From positions 38,332,911-38,396,910 of the forward strand of contig NC_090942.1 of assembly GCF_040807025.1 (NCBI RefSeq): 64,000 bases of DNA, in the 5' to 3' direction. The notes beneath the pieces were generated by a model. It ran no database searches, had not been told where the DNA came from, and saw only the letters and a list, made by a program, of their open reading frames with translations. Source of the stretch: Struthio camelus (taxonomy: Eukaryota; Chordata; Aves; Struthioniformes; Struthionidae). Positions 25,070-34,395 of the stretch are shown here, piece after piece. The position numbers were made by a program, and so were the translations under genes. The first letter of the stretch is position 1. Each line of letters starts with the position of its first letter.

Positions 25070-25673
25070 CAGGGCTGAAATTCTACGTAATTTAGACAGA
25101 AGGATCTCTCATTTCAAGTCAGTGACTTCACCTGGAAGATACATTTTCTATAATGTGAACAGTTCTCCACTAGATTCAGATGACCTGTGCATTTCAGCCA
25201 GAGAAGGCTATTGCACGCATTTGAACATGGCAACTTTGGGTTTACACACACTCCCCCCCGCCCCATACACACATATAGCATGTTACCTAATGATGTTTTT
25301 CCTGAATCCTCCTTCAGAACAATAGGCTGGCAGGATTACTTTCCCAGCATGATGACAAACAGTAAATGAACAAATACAATCTGCAGAACATTTATCTATA
25401 CATTTTATTCAGGAACAAGGTATTAAAGTAGTAATTATATTTGTAACAGACTTAACATTCAGACTATTGCTTTCAGGTTTTGCTAAAAGGATGTAATTCT
25501 GTTCTTGTATCAAAGCTAGTTATGGTAACAAGGGAAAATGGAACAAAATTCACCCTAGACTAAGTGTCTAAAATAAGTGGAATGTACTGATCACTGCCAC
25601 GGACATGCCCACCTCTCTTAATTGACTTTTGAAAGAGGATAAATGACTTGTTTAAATTAGACATATAACTTTA

Positions 25674-25737
25674 GTTGCGTAAATTTAGGTGTGTGAAGCT
25701 CACAAAATGGACACTCAGATCATTATGTTCAAAAGAA
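25674..25737 (+). repeat. Dispersed repeat, copy B
   Basis: Partner of copy A, 1213 bp downstream. Shared landmarks are AAATTTAGGTGTGTGAAGCT and CAGATCATTATGTTCA. Either two insertions of one unknown element or a local segmental duplication. Confidence 0.8.
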
Positions 25738-28700
25738 ATGCAGCAATTGCTCAACAGACAAAACTGGTAATCCCAAAAAGTAGACAATCAGCCCTTAGGG
25801 CTTGTCTACACATGATGATGATTATGGATCCAGGTATAGCATGAATTCAAAGCACATTACCAATTCTACATACTCCATCTGTAGACACTCCTATTGTGAA
25901 ATAACAATGCCTTTTACTCCTTTAATCTTCTTCCAGAAGAGATTAAGCTAATTTTCATTCCTGAATAGGTCTTCTGGAATAACCTCATGTGTATACAGGC
26001 CCTCACACTCAAGATACCTATGCCAATGTTCAGAGGTACAGTACTGTCCCTGGAAATGAAAGATTAGTGGCAGCTTAGGCTCACAAAGCTGCTCAGGAGA
26101 GGGAAACAAATCTTCCCTGAAGCACTGGAAGTTTGGGCAGCTTGCAATTCTCATTTTGCGGCTTGGATCACTGCTGCGAAGGACCAGCTGAATGCTTCAG
26201 AGCCACTCACTTTCCGGTCAGCCAAGGTGAAGTCCCGGCTCTCCTATAGCCAGTGACAAACCCCATAAGCCCAGGTTTCATCTCCGTGTCTCAAGAGTTT
26301 ATGAGCATGGAGCAGCACTAAGTGCTGCGCTGCTTGGGAGGGAGAAAAAAGCCTCGCTGGTTTTATATCTTAGATAAGCAACTGTGTTTACTAAAATAAT
26401 CTCATTCCCAAGCAAATAGATTTGATTCCATAGAACTGTGCATCTTATCAGTGACAAACATTTGAACAAGCTCTTTCAATGCTGCCTCTTGTTGGTTTTT
26501 CAATAACAATCAAATATTTCATTGTTTCAATTAAAGCTTGCTCTTTCATTTAGAAAGACATTCATTCATGTCCAACTGTAAAATGACTGATTGACTGTAA
26601 TTATAAAGCGTGAAGAATTATTTTTGTCTCCTTTTCAGCCTAAAGAAAATTAGTGCAGGGTCTTGCCATTTAAAGGGTTTGATGCATTTCATTCCATGCT
26701 ACATGGAGAATAGCTCGGTGGTATTCCAGCAGTTAGTTGGATGGTCTATTTTTATTAGCAGCGCAAGAAAGCAACTACTGCACAGCTCATCAGGCTGTGT
26801 AAATGAAACGCAATAATGAAGTTCTCAAGCAAGCAGAATCCAGCATGCCTGTGTTCTCCCCTTTTTGCACTGATGTGCATGAAGTATTGCAGGAACTGCT
26901 CTCTGTATAAACACATCTCTGTTTTATCATACATAATTCAGGATTTCCAATTCCCTCATGGAGTAGATTATCTAACTCTGTACACTGAGGTGCAGTACAT
27001 AAACCCTGCACCAGTATTGTACTGCTGCAGTACCCTACTGCGCAGCATTATTGATACTACTCTGTCTCTTGCAACAACATACGTGCTCTCAGTCAGCTTT
27101 ATCCTAATATCCTAATACTTTTTAAATGTCTATAGCATCCTCCTTCCCAAGACCTGAATATGCTGTACATGCATAAATTTTTAGGGTCCACAGAGCAACA
27201 TTGTGGATAAGCATTTTCAAACATCGTCCATGGATGTGCCAAGGGTTCTTGTAACAGGACTGTTCCTCAGCTGTAGCACTTGCTGTTCTTGAAATTGATG
27301 GGAAGTCTGTGGGGACCTTTCTGGGAAGAGCACTCCAAAACCAGGAATTTCTGTAATAACCTTCTGTAAGTAGCCTCAAACTTGGCATTGCAAAGCCTGG
27401 GCAGGGTCTGTCCCTCTGCAATCACTGTCCTTGTAGTGAGATTGCAGGCTGTGTAAATCAGTGTGGAATTGAGTCCAGAGACTTGAGCTGCCACAAACAT
27501 CTTAAAAGAAGATTACACCCATGTAATAATGCTCAATCCCTTAGCAATCCCTAAAGAAGGGGCGGGGGGGAGGGGGGGAATCAGATTTCTCAGCCAGCTC
27601 AATCCTGACTGTCCTGAAGACCATCCCTAACTCAGGGATCCAGGATGCAGGCAGCTCCAAGCCCAGCATGCTTGGCCCTGCTGTGGGTCAGTCCTTAGTC
27701 AGTAAGCCTGCCACGGACCCGCAGCCCTGAGCCAAGCAGGTTGACCGTGCTAGAGGGCATTGACACACAGGGAGAGCATGTCCAGGGGTGGGAAACTGTT
27801 TCTCTATCTTCATAGGCAATTGCCTTCGCAGAGACACGGAAATGCTCCATCCGCAGCCCAGGGCTTGCCTGACTCCACACAGCCAGGTGCGTCTTCCAGC
27901 AGCGGTGGCTAGCATGGAGGGAAGGAGTGATGCAGACGTGGGCTTCCAGCCCCCTCTGTGCACTCTTCTCCTGGGGAGAAGGATCTGGACAGTACATCCC
28001 AGCATAGGCTCAGTGTCTGTTTCCTTGAGCCCCCAGGACAGGAGGAAGCAGGTAACTTCATGTCTACACTCCAGCCACATCTCAGGCACAGTTTGCATGT
28101 CCAGCTCCCATACAGGGGAGGCAGGGCCTGGTCTGACTGGAGCTGCCACTCTGCCCAGCCTCACCCAAGGCAGGAGGGAATTCGAAGGCTGCTCTCCGTC
28201 CCCTGTCCCTCATGATCATGAAAATGCCGTGCCTGGTAGGACTAGGTGAGACTCACGGCTAATCTCCCGTTAGCACCCTGGGACCCTACCGCCATGTAAA
28301 TCAGCATGTCCCCAACCTAACAGATGGACTGCAGCAGCCAGGAGGCAAGATGTGAGTGTCAAAGGCTGAGCTGAAAATCAGTTAGGTGGGATTATGGAGA
28401 TGACTGCTCTTTTGAGGCAGGGCTTCTTATTCAAGGGATGTAATTTGACCATCCAGCTCAAGGCTAAACCGGCTTGAGACAATAGCCCCCTGCACTAAGA
28501 TCGCTTTAGGTGATCTGAACTGGGATCAGAACTGGAAAAAGATTGTGCTGGGAGGGCAAGAGGAGGAGACAAAGTAAAATTATAGAGAACCCAGAAGGGA
28601 GAAAGGAGAACAGGAATCCTGTTACACCTGATCCTGTAGCTGAAGAGAGCATAATACCTATTGAAACTGAAAGACAAACCGCAAAGGATAGATGTACACC

Positions 28701-29349
28701 GACTACTAAAGTGCAGAGGCGTGGAAGTGACTGCAATGTTAAAGCAACGGGTATATCAGAATTAAATGTAAACCTGGGTAAGACTCTCAGCATTAGTATA
28801 GTAACTGGCATTTACCTCCAAGGGCCAGATCCCTAGAGCAGTAAAACTCAAGTGCAGTCAAATTACTGGGGAGCTGGTTTAAACTTTCCCAGCAGCAGAT
28901 GATCCCATTATTCCCTTCTTTCTGACCTGAAGGGCCAGGGCCTGCCTCTGTCAGGACTAGCTGTCCAGGACAGGAGCTCTTGCATTTTATTTCTTTGGGC
29001 ACTTACACCATGCTAATTACATAGTAACCCCCTGGGCTGTCTTCTGAAACTCCTTGTGAATGGTTTGCAACTTTGCCTAATCACTCCTGGACATACCTGA
29101 AGACAGCAGAGCCTGATTTGCCTCCAGAACTGACTGACTGTACTCCTCAGAGCTGACCTTCCTGCAGCTCAAAGTCTGCATCCACGGCCTTGGCTTTTGG
29201 CTTTGACTCCAAGAATGGCAGCCAGGCTCTTCACTCATCATAGGGTACCAGCCTCCCTCACCCTTATGCTTTCTGCTCACTTTTTTTAGCGGGCTTTTCT
29301 TGGGTAAAGCTGAGTTTCAGGACAGGGAGGAGAAGGGAAAGGGGTCGTC
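25738..29349. other. Intergenic sequence up to the CpG island, no gene seen
   Basis: Bases about 27540-28260 are GC-rich with open frames on both strands (27788-28249 + and 27688-28164 -), but they lack domains. The frame at 28543-28836 (+) is charged and low in hydrophobics, and no family is recognised. A G-rich tract lies at 27560-27578. Confidence 0.55.
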
Positions 29350-30086
29350 TGACCTGAGTCACGTCTGACTCCTCTTGCAGATGGGTCCAGGCTGAGCGCC
29401 GGCGACCCATAAGCACTGTGCTACGGCACGGCTCAGCTCCTGGCAGAGCAGCCGCGGTCTTGTTGGCCCAGCTGGCAGCTGCCTCGCACCTCGCCACCCC
29501 ACAGGGGCTGAGCCAGGCGCCAAGGCTGCCCCCACGCTGGAGACCCTGACAACACGGGCACACCTGCGCCACCTCTCCTCCCTGCTGACCTGCCCCACGC
29601 TCCGACCTGGAGCTCCTCCGCGCCGGGCTCTTCCTGCCCTTGCAGACCGTCGCCTGCTCACAACCGTGCGTTTCGCACCAGCGCTGGCCTTGTAGGGTGG
29701 GCTGCGCAGCACTGCCGCACCTGTCTGAAGCATATTGTTATAGCGCTAGCGTCCTGCCGGGTGACCCCCCGCCCCGTGTGCGCCACACACAGCACGTCAC
29801 GGGAGCAGGATTTTGCACGTCCTCCCACCCCATTTTGTTTATTCCCTCCACACAAATTGTGCGGAGTGCCCCGCACGAGGGGCGGTGACGGTCCCACTGC
29901 CGAATCAGCTTCATCAGAAGGGGAGCCCCGACTCAAAACCAACACAGAGGGGAAAAAAACAGGCCAGGACAAAGGAACGCGCTGCGCTTAGGGACAAGCG
30001 CTGGCCACAGCGGTGCCTCGGTGCTGCCACGCCACCGGCCCCTCTCGGGCCTGGGGCACTCGGGTGGCCCCGGCCCCGCGCAGGGG

Positions 30087-30154
30087 GAGCAACGCGAAGC
30101 CGCGGCCTGCCCTCGCCGAGGAGCAACGCGAAGCCGCGGCCTGCCCTCGCGGAG
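30087..30154 (+). repeat. 34-bp tandem duplication in the CpG island
   Basis: Two adjacent 34-bp copies (30087-30120 and 30121-30154) differ at one base near the end. Each copy carries several CpGs. It looks like a recent slippage or duplication event upstream of the likely start site. Confidence 0.9.
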
Positions 30155-30616
30155 ACGGGGAAGGGAGACGCGACCCCCACGGAAGCCTCTTTCCTCCGGC
30201 CTGCCCCTCGCCCTCTCCCCTCCCCACAGGCCTCTCTGGCGGGGGCACCATGTGGGTTTAACTTCCCGCGCCGGCATTAAGGGCTTTCTGTCCGCCTCAC
30301 GCCCCCTCCCCAGCGGGCAGCCGGCACCACACGCCGGCAGCGGGGCGGCGGCGGCCCGGTCCCTCCCCGCTGCCCGCCGCGGGGCGGCCGAGCCGGCGGG
30401 GCCTCCCGCCGCGGCCGCCGGCCGGGGAGGGAAGGCGGAGCGGGCGCCGGCGGGGACGAGGCGAGCGCGTCGCGGAGGCGGGCGGGCAGGAAGGGAGAGA
30501 GGGAGGAGAGAGCGGTCGCGGAGGGCGGGGAGAAGTTTATTCCCGGAGACACCTCTCCGGGGCGCGGCGGGGGTGCAGCTCCGCGCCGGCCGCTGCTGGG
30601 GCTGCGGCGTCGGGAC

Positions 30617-30646
30617 ATGCGCCGCCGCGGCGCTGCCTGGCGTTAG
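30617..30646 (+). other. Upstream ORF 1 (9 codons) in the SRGAP1 5' region
   Basis: ATG at 30617-30619 is followed by nine sense codons rich in Arg and Ala and a TAG at 30644-30646. It would be translated only if transcription starts upstream of 30617. It ends well before the main ATG, so reinitiation would be needed. Confidence 0.4.
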
Positions 30647-30804
30647 TCACGGCGGGGGGCTGAGGGAGGGGGGGGGGGACGCGCCCGCCCCGAGTCCCCA
30701 CCCCGCGGAGGGCGGCGAGCCGCGGTTAACTCGTGCCTCTGGCGCACGGGCCGCGCCCGCTCTCCCCTCTCCTCCCGTCACCTCTTCGCGAGGGAGCGCG
30801 AACA

Positions 30805-30843
30805 ATGGTGGGGCGCAGCTGCCGCGCCCCCGCCCTCCTCTAG
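30805..30843 (+). other. Upstream ORF 2 (12 codons) in the SRGAP1 5' region
   Basis: ATG at 30805 lies in the context AACAATGG, with A at -3 and G at +4, a strong Kozak context and stronger than that of the main SRGAP1 start (which has A at -3 but T at +4). Twelve codons, beginning MVGRSC, end at TAG 30841-30843. If it lies in the transcript it is a plausible translational repressor. Confidence 0.45.
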
Positions 30844-30923
30844 CGGCGGCGGGCGCCCCGCGGCCGCCGGCAGCTCCCCCGCCGCCCCGCCCCGCCCTGC
30901 GGCGGCCCCGCGCCGCGGACCGC

Positions 30924-30927
<4 letters not shown>

Positions 30928-30969
<42 letters not shown>
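30928..30969 (+). repeat. Uninterrupted (CTG)14 trinucleotide repeat
   Basis: Fourteen perfect CTG units (CAG on the - strand) lie 232 bases upstream of the SRGAP1 ATG inside the CpG island. They create a poly-Ala reading in one + frame and poly-Gln on the - strand. Neither is credible as a protein, because the surrounding frames are just GC-rich open sequence. CTG tracts in transcribed RNA form hairpins and are length-unstable. Confidence 0.95.
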
Positions 30970-30971
<2 letters not shown>

Positions 30972-30991
30972 GGCGGCGGTGCCGGGAGGCG

Positions 30992-31018
30992 ATGGTGCCC
31001 GCGCCGGGGTTAGCCTGA
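30992..31018 (+). other. Upstream ORF 3 (8 codons) just after the CTG tract
   Basis: ATG 30992-30994 has G at +4 and is followed by eight codons in total and TGA 31016-31018. It starts 22 bases after the (CTG)14 tract, so ribosomes passing a structured repeat would meet it first. Being closest to the main start, it is the uORF most likely to lie within the transcript. Confidence 0.45.
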
Positions 31019-31137
31019 TCGCCGCCTCCCGCCGGGGCCAGCCGCGCTACCGCCGCCACCTCCCTCCCCTCCCTCGCTCGCTCCGGCTCGTGGCGACCTG
31101 ATACAACTTGAGAGCCTTTCCAGGCAAAAAGGAGAAA

Positions 31138-31161
31138 AATAATAATAATAATAATAATAAT
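31138..31161 (+). repeat. (AAT)8 repeat in the SRGAP1 5' UTR
   Basis: Eight AAT units lie 40 bases upstream of the start codon, in frame with it, with no stop between. A non-AUG start downstream of TGA 31099 would add a poly-Asn segment. The default reading is a noncoding leader. Confidence 0.9.
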
Positions 31162-31200
31162 AAAGAGAAGAAGGGGAGAAGCGGGAGAAGCAAGTGGATA

Positions 31201-31267
31201 ATGTCAACCCCGAGCAGATTCAAGAAGGACAAAGAGATTATAGCGGAGTATGAAAGTCAAGTGAAAG
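31201..31267 (+). CDS. SRGAP1: SRGAP1 coding exon 1 (partial CDS)
   Basis: The exon encodes the first 22 residues plus one base of codon 23. The peptide begins MSTPSRFKKDKEIIAEYE and matches, from memory, the N-terminus of vertebrate SRGAP1. The paralogues SRGAP2 and SRGAP3 share the FKKDKEIIAEY core but differ at the first five or six residues. SRGAP1 is a cytoplasmic, membrane-associated protein with an N-terminal F-BAR domain, a central RhoGAP domain and an SH3 domain that binds ROBO receptors; it lowers Cdc42/Rho activity downstream of SLIT. This exon supplies only the start of the first F-BAR helix. ATG 31201 is the first in-frame ATG after an in-frame TGA at 31099-31101, and it has A at -3. 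The exon ends in phase 1 at a GTAAGC donor. Exon 2 was not found in the window, in line with the very long first intron of this gene in other vertebrates. Confidence 0.95.
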
Positions 31268-31283
31268 GTAAGCGTGTGTGCGC

Positions 31284-31303
31284 GGGGGGGGGGGGGGGGG
31301 GGG
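31284..31303 (+). repeat. G20 homopolymer beside the exon 1 donor
   Basis: Twenty consecutive G begin 16 bases after the donor GT starts. On the transcribed RNA this is an intrinsic G-quadruplex former placed immediately after the 5' splice site. Its exact length is prone to sequencing error. Confidence 0.9.
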
Positions 31304-31337
31304 CGTCTCCCCTTCCCCAGGGGGCTCGGCGCCGAGG

Positions 31338-31355
31338 GGCGGCGGCGGCGGCGGC
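31338..31355 (+). repeat. (GGC)6 tract in the intron 1 CpG island
   Basis: Six GGC units lie in the extreme 5' end of intron 1, within the CpG island. Confidence 0.9.
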
Positions 31356-31445
31356 CCCTTCCCGGGGGCTGCGGGCCGAGGCCGGCGCCGCGGCCGTCCG
31401 GGCGGCCGCTCCGTGCTGCCTTTCAACTTCGGCGGTGGCAGCGGG

Positions 31446-31475
<30 letters not shown>
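31446..31475 (+). repeat. (GGC)10 tract in the intron 1 CpG island
   Basis: Ten perfect GGC units lie about 180 bases into intron 1, followed by further GGC-rich sequence. This is a class of repeat known for length variation and methylation effects when close to promoters. Confidence 0.9.
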
Positions 31476-31477
<2 letters not shown>

Positions 31478-31611
31478 GGCTCGAGGCGGCGGCCGTTACC
31501 CCGCTCCCCGCGCGGCGGCGGTTCCTGTGAGGGAGCGGGGCGGGGGCCGGCGGCGGTTAACGGCTGCCCGGGCCAGCCGGAGCACCTTGCCTCCGTCGAT
31601 GGAGATCAGTA

Positions 31612-31672
31612 ACGCTAGAAAAGAAAAAAGGAAGGGAGGGGGAAAAAGAAAGAAAAGGGAAGAAAAAGGCTT
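31612..31672 (+). repeat. Polypurine tract at the 3' edge of the CpG island
   Basis: About 60 bases of A/G with GGGAGGGGG and GAAA units lie at the transition from the CpG island to ordinary intron. Confidence 0.85.
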
Positions 31673-34271
31673 GGCAGTGAAGCTGAAGCGAGAGACAATA
31701 GTAAGCCATGCTCCTTTCTGAAGGCACATGGCTGTTTCCCCCCCATCCTTCCCTTCGGATTATACTTTCTATGTTGGGCTGTAGATGTTGGCTAATAAAG
31801 AAATATCGCTGCCTGCTGAATGAGCCTTTTCAGCAAGCCCAGGAAGTATTTCAGCCTCCCATCGCCTGGCTGTATTGCATCCAACTATTGTGCTGAGGGC
31901 AGTGCTGGCAGAGCCCCGCTTTAGCCACTAACACTTCCCAAACCGTTGGGTTTCCTCGCTTATCCTTTCCTCCGGTGCGAACGGCCTTGGGTGGCAGAGA
32001 GGATGAGAAAGTAACGCTGCGGGCGGTGGGGCGTGTGCATCTGGGTACGCGCCCTGTTCTTCCTGATGCTCTCGGTGAATATATTGCATAATACACAAAT
32101 TACACTGGATTTATACTTCAGGGATGGATGTGGACCTGAAATGCAGCATTTAAAAGCTCTGTAGCGCTTGGACTCTGCGTATTACAATGACGTGGGTGTG
32201 CTCTTTTTGTACCTCGCAAGGGCCCTCCGTGTCGCTGCCCATGGTCTGTGCTGCACAGAGACGGCGGGTGTCCCCGCACGGAGCCTGTCGGGCTTTGGCA
32301 GCCCTCCCGCCTGGCACGCAGGGGCTGCAGGCCACCGGGCCAAGGGGTCTGGAAGGCGGTGGGAGGAACGAGACCTCAGCTGTTCCAAGATCTGATCAAA
32401 GACTTTCTATAGTTTCGCAGTATTTTTTGCTACCACTTGATGATGATGCTGTGAGATCAAATTTCCAAGACAATTCTTGGGTTTTCTTTAGCTTTTTTTC
32501 TTAAAAGGAAAGAGGCAGTTTTTCAGTTTCCTGCCTTCTTCCTAAGCTTAACTTTTTGTCAAAATTGCCTGTTTCACCAATGAAAGCCTTTTAGGGTCCG
32601 GGAAAGGATTTACGCTTATAATAGGAGACCCACTGGATAGGTGGACAGTGAGCAGTGAGGGCTCTTCTCTAAGCTGGCAAGCCAACTGTCTGTTGGAAAT
32701 GGGCACAGCTGAGATAGACTTCATGTAGCTTATAAATTCAGTGCCATTCAGCCTGAAATGTTGGTGCTCCTACCTCTCTGGGGAGATGATTCAGATTGCT
32801 CTTGATCACTGAGCAGAAAAAAATGTTCAAAGTCTTAATCCCTTTGCCAGGTGTGCAGACTATTCTCTGTCTACTTCTAATACAACCGTCACAAGCTTGG
32901 CGTTCATTAACTAAAGGTAGTTGCTATATAAGCTGTTATTTTCTCATGAATAAAGAATTTGGGAAGAAAAAAAGATTGTGTCCTGCATCTACATGTATTA
33001 CCTCATTTCATAAACAGCAAAGACTAAGCTGGCAAACATCTCTGATAACCTGTCTCTCCTTTGGTGTCATGATCCCACTTCAAGAGGGAAGCGGCATTTG
33101 TAAATGTGATTTACTGGGAATTTTGACTTGCATTGCTCCTTTGTGGTGTTCTGTGATGTGAATAGTCCCTGGTCCTGACTGTCTTGCTTAAACTTGTAGA
33201 TTAACAGCTGTTTGAAAAGCTATGCTGGGCCAGAGCTTCTCTTTCTTTAACCGCTATCGCTACATTTTTATTTCAGATGATAAGAACTCTTTGTACCCAG
33301 ACATAATTCTTCTCAATGCTAGCTTGCATGATAACAAAGTAGTGATACCATTGTATGATACCTTGAAAATCTTTTGGATATTGGAGAGGTCTGCTGGCTA
33401 ATTAGCCAGCAAGGTAACTTTAAGGTAATGTAAAGGCAGGAGGCCCAGGTCCCTCCCAACTCCCTCCGATTTCATGCATTAGGGTAGAAAGGGTGTGGCC
33501 AAAACACCTTTGCTGCTCATGATTTCTGGTGTTTGCAATGGCTAGCTGATTTCCTATTGCTGATGTATGTAGTTGCCTGAAGAATGTGAGTGATTTGACA
33601 GCAGACTGGTCATTTGGGGTCCTTCGGACAAGTGCATGCAAAGTAGCGTAGGATCACATATGTCCCTTGCCTTATTATGAGACTGCACTTAGCCTTGCAT
33701 GCCAAACACCAGTGTTGGCGATTCAAAAACCATGCCATTGATATGTGTGTTTGTAAACGCAGTGTGAAATATATCTGAATATTGATACTGAATAAAAAGG
33801 GGCCTCTAAGGTACATGGCTAGGAGAGTATGTATATGGTGCCATATTTGGAAATGAGGATTTAACGGTGTCATTCTTCACATAGCTGCTCTGCTGTTAAC
33901 TCCTCAAATAAGAAGCAGTAACAGATGCTAATTGTTCTGCCTAGGTCCTGGATGGTGTAAACTGACAGCTACTCCTGGGGACTTTTAGTAATATCAGTAG
34001 AGTGGCTGTTGCCTTAGCAGAGATCATATAGGAGCAATAGAAAGCCTGCAAAAGTCACTTGCTTGTCAAGTTGAAGTGGGCAAGGTACTTCTGACTTAGG
34101 GGCAGAACACCTTACCACACTTTTTTTTTTTTGATGGTCTCATATCGCTCTTGTTCTTGAGGCTAACTTCTATCAGCAAGAGTAGAACTACCATGATTGT
34201 GGAAATAAAAGACTTGTGCTCATTTTCTTTCTTGCACATCCTTTAGAAAGCAGAAAGATATGGCATCTTAG
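31673..34271. other. Intron 1 segment, nothing further seen
   Basis: Apart from a 20-bp palindrome at 33392, no exon, transposon or RNA gene is recognised. Confidence 0.6.
33392..33411. repeat. 20-bp perfect palindrome with homeodomain-type core
   Basis: The two 10-bp halves (33392-33401 and 33402-33411) are exact reverse complements. The centre is CTAATTAG, the classic TAATTA homeodomain core. Confidence 0.9.
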
Positions 34272-34395
34272 GTCACAGAATCACAGAACAGTTGAGGTAG
34301 GAAGGGATCTCTGGAGATCATTTATTCCAACCCCTCTGCTCATGCAAGGTCACCTAGACCATGTCGCGCAGGATCGCGTCCAAGTCATGTTACAG
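34272..34395 (-). mobile_element. CR1 LINE 3' end fragment
   Basis: The + strand begins 'GTCACAGAATCACAGAAC', the complement of the CR1 terminal octamer repeats, and continues 'GAAGGGATCTCTGGAGATCA', typical of the CR1 3' UTR read backwards. Extreme 5' truncation is usual for CR1. Several CpGs survive (about 34362-34380), suggesting a younger insertion than the copy at 8175. Confidence 0.92.

Larger units (their letters stand above)
29350..31600 (+). promoter_or_regulatory. SRGAP1: CpG-island promoter and 5' region of SRGAP1
   Basis: This is the most GC-rich and CpG-dense part of the window, densest at about 30000-31560, and it ends abruptly in ordinary AT-richer sequence near 31600. It surrounds the first coding exon and has no obvious TATA box, as expected for a CpG-island promoter with dispersed initiation. 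Visible candidate sites include an Sp1-type GC box at 30521-30530, several further GGGCGG cores, and an E2F-like TTCCCGCGCC at 30263-30272. The transcription start cannot be fixed from sequence alone. The 5' UTR should end at 31200 and probably begins within a few hundred bases upstream, which would place the CTG and AAT tracts in or near it. Confidence 0.85.

Noticed and set aside
27688..28249. Overlapping open frames of about 155 codons on both strands
   Set aside because: Simultaneous openness on both strands reflects composition; no domain, no plausible start context or splice sites.
1..29349. An upstream neighbour gene's last exons (RXYLT1 lies upstream of SRGAP1 in human)
   Set aside because: No frame resembling a conserved terminal exon could be recognised; the neighbour may lie beyond the window or have been missed.
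30021..31013. 330-codon + strand ORF with a poly-Ala run
   Set aside because: GC-rich sequence has few stops; the poly-Ala comes from the CTG repeat, and the frame has no domain and ends before the SRGAP1 start.
30778..31059. - strand ORF with poly-Gln
   Set aside because: Antisense reading of the CTG tract in the CpG island; no other protein-like sequence.
31268..31530. Extension of the SRGAP1 frame beyond exon 1
   Set aside because: The frame continues only through Gly/Ala-coding GC repeats after a strong GTAAGC donor; the known protein departs exactly at this junction.
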